Positions 26,583 to 33,878 of a stretch of 64,000 nucleotides of DNA are shown here, one piece after another (the first letter of the stretch is position 1; the number at the start of each line of letters is the position of its first letter). Where the stretch lies: contig CAXXLB010000009.1 of the NCBI GenBank assembly GCA_963664675.2, positions 992,001 to 1,056,000 on the forward strand, given 5' to 3'. Source of the DNA: JASGMR01 sp963664675 (GTDB lineage Bacteria; Thermotogota; Thermotogae; Petrotogales; Kosmotogaceae). Position numbers and translations under genes: made by a program. The notes under the pieces are model-generated. The model was not told the origin of the DNA and did no database searches. It was given only the letters and a program-made list of their open reading frames with translations.

Positions 26583-27332
26583 ATGAAAAAAGAATCAATA
26601 GACATATTAAAAGTTGAGGAATTAAAAAACGGATATTTCTTCAATAAAGAGACCGGAATATTTGAATGCATAATCTGTGGTAAGCAATTCAAAGACGGAT
26701 TTGTTTACGATTCGAATGGAGAAAGTTGTATCGCGAGTAAAGCTATTAAAATCCATATCCACGAAGAACACAAAGGTGTTCTGGATTTTCTGTTGAACCT
26801 GGATAAAAAGGATAACGGACTCAACGAAACTCAAAAGGCTCTTTTAAAACAGTTTTTCCTCTCAAAAAAAGACAGGGAAATATCCAAAAATATGAACCTC
26901 TCCCTCTCAAATATAAGAAATCATAGATACAGGTTACGTGAAAGGTACAGGCAGGATAAAGTTTTTCTCGCGATAATGAAAATCGTTGAACTGAATTCCA
27001 GTAAAGAAGCGAATCTCATTACATTAACCGGAAAAAATATCCCCGAAGATGATCGCTCGTTGATAACTGAAAGAGAGGAAGAAGAGGCTTTAAAGAAATA
27101 TTTCGATGAAGATGGGAAAATATTGAACTTTCCTAAAAAACAGAAGAAAAAACTCATCATCCTGAATAAGATAGTCAACGATTTCAAGAAGGAAAAGTCT
27201 TATTCGGAAAAGGAAGTGAATGAAATTCTCAAAGAAAGATTTTTTGATTTCGTCACTCTGAGAAGATACATGATTGAGTATGGATTTCTCCGTAGAAATA
27301 AAGATGGAACTGATTATAGAATTAAAGAATGA
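26583..27332 (+). CDS. DUF2087 transcriptional regulator with zinc-finger-like N-terminus
   Basis: A 249-residue cytoplasmic regulator in three parts. Residues 18-55 have CIICGKQF followed by AIKIHIHEEHKG, a possible Cys2-His2-type metal site. Residues 75-115 hold a LuxR-like helix-turn-helix (KKDREISKNMNLSLSNIRNHRYRLRERYRQDK). Residues 175-249 form a DUF2087 domain (KILNFPKKQKKKLIILNKIV...YSEKEVNEIL...DFVTLRRYMIEYGFLRRNKDGTDYRI), typically C-terminal in regulators. It has a strong promoter and its own terminator. The adjacent EFR1 gene is the nearest candidate partner. The signal sensed is unknown. Confidence 0.82.
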   Translation: MKKESIDILKVEELKNGYFFNKETGIFECIICGKQFKDGFVYDSNGESCIASKAIKIHIHEEHKGVLDFLLNLDKKDNGLNETQKALLKQFFLSKKDREISKNMNLSLSNIRNHRYRLRERYRQDKVFLAIMKIVELNSSKEANLITLTGKNIPEDDRSLITEREEEEALKKYFDEDGKILNFPKKQKKKLIILNKIVNDFKKEKSYSEKEVNEILKERFFDFVTLRRYMIEYGFLRRNKDGTDYRIKE

Positions 27333-27334
27333 AT

Positions 27335-27362
27335 AAAAAAAGGGGCCTAAAACCCCTTTTTT
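27335..27362. terminator. bidirectional terminator between DUF2087 gene and M42 peptidase
   Basis: AAAAAAAGGGGcctaaaaCCCCTTTTTT, a 10-11 bp stem with flanking A and T runs. It overlaps the stop of the convergent M42 peptidase gene. Confidence 0.85.
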
Positions 27363-28389
27363 ATTCCTGAATATATTTTAAAAGCAATTGCAGAGTATTT
27401 TTTATTCCTTCTCTATGGGTTCTTTCATAACCATGAGAGGCGGAAACCCCGGGACCAATTAATCCGTGTTTTATTTCATATCCGGCCCTCAGAGTAGCTT
27501 CGACATCGGAACCGTATGATGGATAAATATCAACGGCATAATTCAGTTTCTCATCTTTTGCCACGTTTATCAATTTAGTGGTAACATCATAATCATAGGG
27601 TCCTCCGCTGTCTTTAGCACAGATTGAAACTTTGTATTCATCGGTTTTGAGATCGTCTCCAACAGCACCCATATCAACGGATATCATTTCAATTACATCA
27701 TCGGGAATACATGAACCGCCGTGCCCCACTTCTTCATAAGTTGTAAAAATGAGATAAATTTTTCTTTTAAGATCGATTTTATTTTCTTTTATATATCTGG
27801 CAAGAGAGACAAGCACGCCCGCAGATGCTTTATCATCAAGATGTCTGCTTTTTATAAATCCTTTTTTTGTTATCTTGGTTCTGGGATCGATCGAGATAAA
27901 ATCCCCAACACTGATTCCTAATTCTTCCACATCTTCTCTGTTATTTACCTTCTCATCCAGAACGACTTCAACGTTTTTATCGGTTCTCTCCTCTTTTCCC
28001 AGGTTTCTGTTCACATGAACTGCCGGATTGATATGTTTGAAAGTGCCTTCGAATTCTTTACCATTTCTCGTATGAATAATACAATCTTCGTTCTCAATCA
28101 AAACAAAGGGATATGATCCCACATTCGTTATTCTGAGCCTCCCGTTGGGCTTGATAGACCTGACCATGCCTCCAAGAGTGTCAACGTGTGCGGCTAAAAC
28201 GAGAGGATCAAGATCTCCTCCAAACTGAGCCACAATACTTCCTTTTAAACTTCTATAAAATTTGCAACCGAGTTCTTTAAAAACATTCTGCAAATATTTC
28301 TCTGCTTTTTTCGTATATCCCGTTGGGCTAGGTATTTTACAGAGCTCTACAACGGTATTCACTGCGAAATCAACATATTTTTTATCCAT
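27361..28389 (-). CDS. M42 family metallopeptidase
   Basis: A 342-residue cocatalytic metallopeptidase. Metal and catalytic motifs: LAAHVDTLGG (His and Asp, about 68-77), SRHLDDKASAGVLVSL (bridging Asp), TTYEEVGHGG (Glu-Glu), ISVDMGAVGDD, and the C-terminal ASHGYERTH. The inserted PDZ-like region (about 85-180) seen in M42 enzymes is present. Family members are large cytoplasmic dodecameric aminopeptidases that degrade short peptides. GHGG replaces the more usual GLRGA. GGGAG precedes the ATG. The stop lies inside a bidirectional terminator. Confidence 0.88.
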   Translation of the reverse strand: MDKKYVDFAVNTVVELCKIPSPTGYTKKAEKYLQNVFKELGCKFYRSLKGSIVAQFGGDLDPLVLAAHVDTLGGMVRSIKPNGRLRITNVGSYPFVLIENEDCIIHTRNGKEFEGTFKHINPAVHVNRNLGKEERTDKNVEVVLDEKVNNREDVEELGISVGDFISIDPRTKITKKGFIKSRHLDDKASAGVLVSLARYIKENKIDLKRKIYLIFTTYEEVGHGGSCIPDDVIEMISVDMGAVGDDLKTDEYKVSICAKDSGGPYDYDVTTKLINVAKDEKLNYAVDIYPSYGSDVEATLRAGYEIKHGLIGPGVSASHGYERTHREGIKNTLQLLLKYIQE

Positions 28390-28400
28390 AGTTTCTCACT

Positions 28401-28432
28401 CCCAAAAATAAAACAGGCCCTCAGAGGGCCTG
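28401..28432 (-). terminator. terminator after the coiled-coil gene
   Basis: CAGGCCCTC-aga/tct-GAGGGCCTG type stem (28414-28432) followed on the minus strand by TTTTATTTTT. It closes the SecB-like/Ldh2/ABC operon. Confidence 0.8.
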
Positions 28433-28435
28433 CCT

Positions 28436-28864
28436 TTATAATATTATCTTTCCATCTTTTCCCTTTTTGTTCTGATTTCCAAGAGCATCGACAAAATTCG
28501 GAGGAGCAATATCTATATTTCCAGACTGTTGTCTTTGAGCTTCTTCCAATTTTTTTCTGTACTCTTTCACCTGTTCTTTGATGTCACTAACATCTCCTTC
28601 AAGCCATTTATAAATACTGTCTGTTATCCTTTTCTCGGTAATAGAAGTGTCTTGATCTTCCTCTATCAGTCCCGCTTCTTTTGTGATTTTCAATTCTTCC
28701 TTAACAGCCAGCTGAATAGTTGTAAGAGTAACTTCTTTGTTCGATATTTCTTTTATAAGCCTTAACAAAACATTATTTTTCAATCTAATATCATCCAGCG
28801 ATGCTTCCATCGTTTCTAATTTGCTCATCAAACCAGATAAAAGCTGTTCTATTGATACCTGCAT
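28436..28864 (-). CDS. hypothetical protein with coiled coils
   Basis: A 142-residue protein I do not recognise. It is charged, without signal peptide or membrane segment. Residues 1-45 have a heptad pattern (IEQLLSGLMSKLETMEASLDDIRLKNNVLLRLIKEI), and a second coil lies near 90-115 (DIKEQVKEYRKKLEEAQRQQ). A polar tail GNIDIAPPNFVDALGNQNKKGKDGK ends the protein. It begins 4 bases after the ABC permease stop, with its ribosome site AAGGGATGTG inside the permease gene. It is the last gene of the operon, so a role with the exporter is possible but unproven. Confidence 0.65.
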   Translation of the reverse strand: MQVSIEQLLSGLMSKLETMEASLDDIRLKNNVLLRLIKEISNKEVTLTTIQLAVKEELKITKEAGLIEEDQDTSITEKRITDSIYKWLEGDVSDIKEQVKEYRKKLEEAQRQQSGNIDIAPPNFVDALGNQNKKGKDGKIIL

Positions 28865-28868
28865 TGTT

Positions 28869-30449
28869 TCACATCCCTTCTTTTATTTTTTTTATCTCCG
28901 AGTTCGATTTTTTAGATGTAATTTTCAAACTAAAAAATGCTACCAAAACCGGAATAGCTATCGCTATCACGGCAAGTATTGTATCATTATTAATTATTCC
29001 GTGCAACCATTCATTCAATCCTTCATTGGAAAAGGAATTCAAATAAAATCCAGGTACTATTATCGTTCCAAAGGCAATAAGAATTGTAACCAGTTCGAGT
29101 ATCAAAACCTGTTTTGTTCCGAGTCTTTTCATCTGAGCACCCGCTTTGAACGCTCCGGAAGACAGATAAAAATACACTCCTAGTTTGGCAGAAACGTAGA
29201 AAGTTATCCCCGCGGTGATTATCGTAAGCAATGACAGGGGATTGAATCCATAAAAAAGCATTCCTACCACAAGGATCAGTATATATTCCAAAGTGAATAC
29301 ACCCATTACAATTTTTATTTTACTTTCAAACAGACTTTTGAACTTTATCGGAAACGAAAGTGGGATTGGCCAACTCGTGAATTCCGACGCAAGCAGAATA
29401 ACTATGAGTTGTGACGAATAAAACGATGCAATAATAACCATAAAAATAGTTGGCATCAATATGTCTCTGGAAAATAACATCATAAGAACTCCCAGAATTA
29501 TGGGATAAAACATGAAAAACATTGAATTTCCTTCGCGTGAGAGTATTTTGAAATCCTTCTGCATCATTCCCATTTTTTTGTTGAAGTTCACCTTTCCCCA
29601 TGTTCTGGAACTTCCCGACCCGGTATTCTCAAATGCTTTTTTATTCGCGACTCTGAATGTTATTCTGAAAATCCAGACAACGAGAATTGTGAGTAGCAAC
29701 CAATCGATTAAACTTCCATTTGCTGCTTTCATAACCCATGTCGACGGTATTAATTCGTTTGTACCAAAGGAAACTAAAAATCCTATCATGTTTTCACTCG
29801 GATTTCTTATCATCGAAGTTGTATAAATCAACAATAAAAATATTACGACATCCAATAAAAGTAATATTCCACTTATTTTCTTTGAAGTTACCGCAGATAA
29901 TTTTCCCGAAAGTAAACTCGCAACCAGAAAAGATATCACCAGAGGCAAAGCATAAGTTACAATTATAAGTGGTATTACGAGAGCATATCCCATAACACCT
30001 TTAGTGAACATATAAGCTAAAAATACCGGTATGAACATGGCGATCGTCATAAAAGAACCTATAATTGCATCTATCGATTTATAGACAAGCAAAATTCCTT
30101 TACTCACAGGGAGTGTTCTCAGGAACGCAAGTTCGGTTTCATCACTCAGGGAATAGATCAAATATGGCAGGAAATTCATCAGCATAACCGCCATGAGTAT
30201 GAATACAACCAGAGCGAAGAATAAATCGGCGAAATTGTAACCGTTGGGTATGGAATTGTTGGGATCCAACTCCACCGAAGCGAGCTGGTCGAATGTTGAT
30301 GACATCACCGGAAATAATGATATTCCAAAAATTGCCACGAATATTATAAAATACAGAATCATCATCTTTGGGCTGGCTCTTTGTCCTCCTTTCTTTGGAG
30401 GACTGAAATTCATCAATCTGTACTTAATAAGTATTCCTAATTCTCTCAT
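28869..30449 (-). CDS. ABC-2 type exporter permease
   Basis: A 526-residue membrane protein with roughly 10-12 helices. The N-terminal cytoplasmic leader MRELGILIKYRLMNFSPPKKGGQRA precedes the first helix; LSDETELAFLRTLPVSKGILLVYKSID near residue 105 is the coupling-helix type segment seen in putative ABC exporters (DUF-type two-copy ABC-2). A long central loop lies at 265-300. The partner ATPase gene ends 11 bases upstream. Substrate unknown. It may export or remodel envelope components. Confidence 0.82.
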   Translation of the reverse strand: MRELGILIKYRLMNFSPPKKGGQRASPKMMILYFIIFVAIFGISLFPVMSSTFDQLASVELDPNNSIPNGYNFADLFFALVVFILMAVMLMNFLPYLIYSLSDETELAFLRTLPVSKGILLVYKSIDAIIGSFMTIAMFIPVFLAYMFTKGVMGYALVIPLIIVTYALPLVISFLVASLLSGKLSAVTSKKISGILLLLDVVIFLLLIYTTSMIRNPSENMIGFLVSFGTNELIPSTWVMKAANGSLIDWLLLTILVVWIFRITFRVANKKAFENTGSGSSRTWGKVNFNKKMGMMQKDFKILSREGNSMFFMFYPIILGVLMMLFSRDILMPTIFMVIIASFYSSQLIVILLASEFTSWPIPLSFPIKFKSLFESKIKIVMGVFTLEYILILVVGMLFYGFNPLSLLTIITAGITFYVSAKLGVYFYLSSGAFKAGAQMKRLGTKQVLILELVTILIAFGTIIVPGFYLNSFSNEGLNEWLHGIINNDTILAVIAIAIPVLVAFFSLKITSKKSNSEIKKIKEGM

Positions 30450-30460
30450 AATAAACCCTT

Positions 30461-31228
30461 CTAATCGTTTAGCTGTTCAATGATATCCCCGAATTCCGCT
30501 CCTCCGGTCAATTCGAGGAAAAGATCCTCAAGACTGTCGGTCGTTTTTCCGGATTTTTTTCTCAGCTCTTCGAGAGTACCTTCTGCAATTAACTTTCCAT
30601 CTTTTATTATTCCTATTCTGTCACACATTTTTTCAGCTATTTCCAGAACATGAGTCGTCATAAATATTGTCGTTTCGTTCTCGTCGGCCATTTTTCTGAG
30701 CCAGAGTTTCAATATCTTTGCACTCCTCGCATCCAGGCCAACTGTCGGTTCATCGAGAAAGAGAACCTTCGGTTTTCTCATAAGGGAAACCGCGAGCATG
30801 AGTTTTTGCCTCATGCCATGAGAGTAATCGCTGATATATTTTTCAAGAAAATCGATTTCAAAAGCTTTACAAATGTCATCCAATCTCTTGAGCGTCTCTT
30901 CTTTATCGAGCCCGTATATTTCCATTAAAAAATTCGCATATTCCCATCCTTTGAGGTTATCATACATTTTCGGTTCATCAGGAACGAATGCGATCTTTCT
31001 TTTTATTTCTATCTCATCCGTTGTCATATCCAAATCCAGAATTCTTACACTTCCTTCTGTGGGCATCAATATGCCGGTCAGCATTTTAACAGTTGTGGTC
31101 TTTCCGGCGCCGTTGGGACCCAAAAATCCGTATATTTCTCCGGATGTGACGTTGAGATTCAAATCTTCAACGGCTACTTTCTTACCAAACACTTTTTTTA
31201 AATTTTCAGCTTGTATTATTTCACTCAC
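30461..31228 (-). CDS. ABC transporter ATP-binding protein
   Basis: A 255-residue ATPase with Walker A GPNGAGKTTTVKML (about 37-50), signature YSHGMRQKLMLA (YSxGxxQ form, about 133-144), Walker B VLFLDEPTVGLD and switch His in TTHVLEI. It belongs to the DRA/CcmA-like export group that pairs with ABC-2 permeases. The C-terminal tail GKTTDSLEDLFLELTGG is typical of that group. The start is a GTG overlapping the Ldh2 stop by 8 bases with GGAG immediately before it, so translational coupling is likely. Confidence 0.9.
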   Translation of the reverse strand: MSEIIQAENLKKVFGKKVAVEDLNLNVTSGEIYGFLGPNGAGKTTTVKMLTGILMPTEGSVRILDLDMTTDEIEIKRKIAFVPDEPKMYDNLKGWEYANFLMEIYGLDKEETLKRLDDICKAFEIDFLEKYISDYSHGMRQKLMLAVSLMRKPKVLFLDEPTVGLDARSAKILKLWLRKMADENETTIFMTTHVLEIAEKMCDRIGIIKDGKLIAEGTLEELRKKSGKTTDSLEDLFLELTGGAEFGDIIEQLND

Positions 31229-32348
31229 TCCTTTCCCAGGGAAATTTGTAATTCAATTCAAATTCATCTCTCAATTCAACAAACTGGTCTCTGAGTATTT
31301 TATTCAAAGGTGCTCCTTTATCCTTTCTTTCCTGCATAACCAAATATTCTTTCTCTCCCGCAGTGTAAATCCTCTCCTCTCCGGGAGCTTTTTGAGAATT
31401 TCTGAGATCTCTCAAAATTTTTCCAGTTGTTTTTTTAAATTCATCCAATTCCGTGAATGCCTCAATATTGATCGCTATGAAAAAATGACCTAAATGGTAG
31501 GGCACTCTTTTTCCTTTACTGTCAAATCCGCTCAACATTTTAAGGTAATTACCCGACTGCAGGGCGGCCGATAATATTTCAACAACGGTTGCATATCCAT
31601 AACCTTTATAGCCAGACGTTTTTTCTCCTATCCCTCCAAGTGGAACGAGAGCAGCATTTCCGGTATTTAAATCCTTGAGAATCTGGTGGGTATCCGTCCT
31701 CGCCTTTCCATCTTTTCCTATCACCCAACCTTCAGGCAACTCTTTTCCCGCTCTATCGTAAACTTCTATTTTCCCTCTCTGTGAAACAGATGTTGCGCAA
31801 TCAAGAAAAAATGGGAATTCTTCATCGGAGGGTATTCCAAAGGTCAAGGGATTCGTCCCGAGCATATTTTCAACTCCAAACGTCGGTGCAATTGAAGGTC
31901 TTGCATTGGTCCCGGTGATGCCTATCATTCCTTCTTTTATAGCCATTAAGGAATAATATCCTGCTATACCGTAATGGGTTGAGTTTTTTACAGCTACCAT
32001 ACCGATTCCACATTTCTTCGCTTTTTCAATAGCGAGTTCCATAGCTCTGTATCCAATGACATGCCCCATTCCATCATGTCCGTCAACCAAAGCGGTAGCC
32101 AATGTTTCTTTAATCACTTCGAATTTTGTCACCGGATTTTGAATTCCAAGTTTTATTCTGTCAACGTATATCGGTTTCAATCTTCCTACTCCGTGCGAAT
32201 CTATCCCTCTCTTATCGGCTTCTATCAAAACATCCGCACATATCGCTGCATCCTTTTCCGGAACACCGAGAGCCTTAAAACAATCCTTCATAAAATTTTC
32301 TATAATATCAAACTTCAAATAAACTACATCGTCATATACCATATCCAT
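31221..32348 (-). CDS. malate/L-lactate dehydrogenase family (Ldh2) oxidoreductase
   Basis: A 375-residue NAD(P)-dependent 2-hydroxyacid dehydrogenase of the Ldh2/YlbC/MDH2 family, unrelated to classic LDH. Family marks: ADKRGIDSHGVGRLKPIYVDRI (catalytic His-x-x-x-Arg near residue 52), GMGHVIGYRAMELAIEKAKKCGIGMVAVKNSTHYGIAGYYSLMA, LGTNPLTFGIPSDEEFPFFLDCATS and GYKGYGYATVVEILSAAL. Possible substrates include malate, lactate or ureidoglycolate. Ribosome site AGGTGAT. Placed between a SecB-like gene and an ABC exporter with tight spacing, an unusual neighbourhood for this enzyme. Confidence 0.88.
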   Translation of the reverse strand: MDMVYDDVVYLKFDIIENFMKDCFKALGVPEKDAAICADVLIEADKRGIDSHGVGRLKPIYVDRIKLGIQNPVTKFEVIKETLATALVDGHDGMGHVIGYRAMELAIEKAKKCGIGMVAVKNSTHYGIAGYYSLMAIKEGMIGITGTNARPSIAPTFGVENMLGTNPLTFGIPSDEEFPFFLDCATSVSQRGKIEVYDRAGKELPEGWVIGKDGKARTDTHQILKDLNTGNAALVPLGGIGEKTSGYKGYGYATVVEILSAALQSGNYLKMLSGFDSKGKRVPYHLGHFFIAINIEAFTELDEFKKTTGKILRDLRNSQKAPGEERIYTAGEKEYLVMQERKDKGAPLNKILRDQFVELRDEFELNYKFPWERSE

Positions 32349-32360
32349 TGATTTATCACC

Positions 32361-32804
32361 TCACATGATAATTGGTAAATTAAAGGGTTTCATACCACTT
32401 TTTCCGGTTGAATTATTGAATTCCTGCCTCAGATAAGGCCACACGATCCTCGGAATATGTTTCTGTAAAAAGAATTTCTTTATTTTCTCAACACTAATAT
32501 CGTATTCCACCGTACCTATATCCTTCATTGAAAAAATCACTTTATAATCAACTTCGAATGTAAAAAACGGTGCCTCATCGTAATTCAATTTTATGTTGAA
32601 ATTTATGTTCGCCTTCAATATTTTTTCCTCAATTTCAATTTCGTCGGGCTTTATATTTATTTTTACTTCAAATTTGTTAGTAGTAGGTTTAATTTCCACT
32701 TTCGAATAATTGAGTCTTGAGATATAGATATCGATGAGGCCAAGATTCGATATGAGCTCGTTGAAAGTTAAAATTTCGCTCTGATTCAATTTTATATTTT
32801 CCAT
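32361..32804 (-). CDS. SecB-like protein
   Basis: A 147-residue protein whose C-terminal third matches the SecB fold: FLQKHIPRIVWPYLRQEFNNSTGKSGMKPFNLP, like the family ending with a PxxxxPYxRexxxxxTxxxGxPPxxLPP pattern. The N-terminal part alternates strands (KFEVKINIKPDEIEIEEKILKANINFNIKLN; FFTFEVDYKVIFSM), as expected for the SecB beta sheet. SecB proteins are tetrameric export chaperones; SecB-like proteins can also act in toxin-antitoxin-chaperone systems, but no toxin or antitoxin is adjacent. First gene of an operon with Ldh2 and an ABC exporter, preceded by an attenuator-like leader. AGGAG precedes the ATG. Confidence 0.72.
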   Translation of the reverse strand: MENIKLNQSEILTFNELISNLGLIDIYISRLNYSKVEIKPTTNKFEVKINIKPDEIEIEEKILKANINFNIKLNYDEAPFFTFEVDYKVIFSMKDIGTVEYDISVEKIKKFFLQKHIPRIVWPYLRQEFNNSTGKSGMKPFNLPIIM

Positions 32805-32817
32805 AACATCTCCTCAC

Positions 32818-32847
32818 AAAAAAAGTGCTGCCCTTTTTTAGGACAGC
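32818..32847 (-). terminator. leader terminator before the SecB-like gene
   Basis: On the minus strand GCTGTCC-taaaaaa-GGGCAGC (one G-U pair) is followed by a seven-T run. It lies after the predicted promoter and ends about three bases before the ribosome site of the same-strand SecB-like gene, so it should act as an attenuator. Confidence 0.75.
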
Positions 32848-32860
32848 GAAGCGGTTTTAC

Positions 32861-32875
32861 TGAGGGTTACCTCAA
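32861..32875 (-). ncRNA. 5' leader hairpin of putative cis-regulatory RNA
   Basis: At the predicted 5' end of the minus-strand transcript, TTGAGG-taac-CCTCAG forms a 5-6 bp stem with a four-base loop. Then comes TAAAACCGCTTCGC and the terminator hairpin. The whole leader is about 70 nt. I could not match it to a known riboswitch class (preQ1-I and fluoride consensus elements do not fit). Confidence 0.45.
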
Positions 32876-32882
32876 CGCAATT

Positions 32883-32912
32883 ATTTTACCACAAATTAGT
32901 GATCAAAATCAA
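32883..32912 (-). promoter_or_regulatory. promoter of the SecB-like operon
   Basis: Minus strand TTGATT (32912-32907), 18-base spacer, TAAAAT (32888-32883). Transcription would start near 32876, just at the leader hairpin. Confidence 0.6.
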
Positions 32913-33047
32913 ACTACTACAAATAGAAACATTAAAAAAATTGTTAGCATATATTGTATTATTATTATTTCATATGTTTTTAAATACAAAATCTATTATA
33001 AATGATAATATTGTTTCAAATCAGAGTGAGCATGGAGTGTACTTTTA

Positions 33048-33878
33048 ATGAATGAGATAATTGAAATAAATTGCATCGCCAATTTGACTTACGAAATCAT
33101 TTTTTACAACGGAGAAATCTGCGAAAATTCAAAACCGGGACAATTCCTCATTCTTCAAAAAGATGAATTTTCAGAACGAGTACCTTTAACCATCGTGAAC
33201 TGCAAAGATGAAAAGGTGAGGGTGATAATAAAGGTAGTGGGAAGATCATCACTTGAAATATCGGAAATGAAGGCAGGAGACTCATTTAAAAATGTGGTCG
33301 GTCCGCTCGGAAATCCCAGTGAAATAAGAAAATATGGAAACATAATCTGTATTGGAGGCGGTGTAGGTGCGGCCCCTCTGTTACCGATCACAAAGGAACT
33401 CAAAAAGAACGGTAATAAAATTATTTCCATATTGGGAGCCGCAGATGCGGATTCTCTCATACTGGACGATGAATTTGAAGAAATCTCGGAAAAACTTTAT
33501 ATAACCACGAACGATGGAAGCAAAGGAAAAAAAGGATTTGTGACGGATATCCTTAAAAAACTGCTGAAAGAAAAAAAGGCGGATATAATCTGGACGATCG
33601 GACCTATGGTAATGATGAGGGAGGTAACCAGACTTTCAGTTGAAAACGCCTTACCCTGTTGGGTTTCCTTGAATCCCATAATGGTCGACGGTACCGGAAT
33701 GTGTGGAGCGTGCAGAGTTCATATAAAGAACGAAATTAAATTTGCATGCGTTGACGGTCCGGAATTTTCTGGTGCCGATGTAAACTGGGATGAATTAATA
33801 AGCAGATTATCACAATATAAAAATCAGGAAAAGAGTGCAACTGATTATAAATGCAGGTGTAATGACAATGAAAAATAA
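33048..33878 (+). CDS. nfnA: NADH-dependent ferredoxin:NADP+ oxidoreductase, small subunit NfnA
   Basis: A 276-residue FAD/2Fe-2S subunit of the electron-bifurcating transhydrogenase, which couples NADPH, NAD+ and ferredoxin. The N-terminal flavin domain has SERVPLTIVNC, then the nucleotide-binding IICIGGGVGAAPLLPITKEL (about 102-121). The C-terminal 2Fe-2S site is DGTGMCGACRVHIKNEIKFACVDGPEF (Asp plus three Cys, the unusual Nfn ligand set). A short lysine/Cys-rich tail overlaps nfnB. GGAGTG precedes the ATG. Confidence 0.92.
   Translation: MNEIIEINCIANLTYEIIFYNGEICENSKPGQFLILQKDEFSERVPLTIVNCKDEKVRVIIKVVGRSSLEISEMKAGDSFKNVVGPLGNPSEIRKYGNIICIGGGVGAAPLLPITKELKKNGNKIISILGAADADSLILDDEFEEISEKLYITTNDGSKGKKGFVTDILKKLLKEKKADIIWTIGPMVMMREVTRLSVENALPCWVSLNPIMVDGTGMCGACRVHIKNEIKFACVDGPEFSGADVNWDELISRLSQYKNQEKSATDYKCRCNDNEK

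Noticed and set aside
32361..32804. Toxin-antitoxin-chaperone system around the SecB-like gene
   Set aside because: I looked for small toxin and antitoxin genes on both sides; neighbours are Ldh2 and nfnA, so a TAC module is not supported.
32820..32880. PreQ1-I or fluoride riboswitch in the leader
   Set aside because: The loop of the first hairpin is only four bases and lacks the conserved preQ1 tail; the fluoride-type conserved segments are absent.
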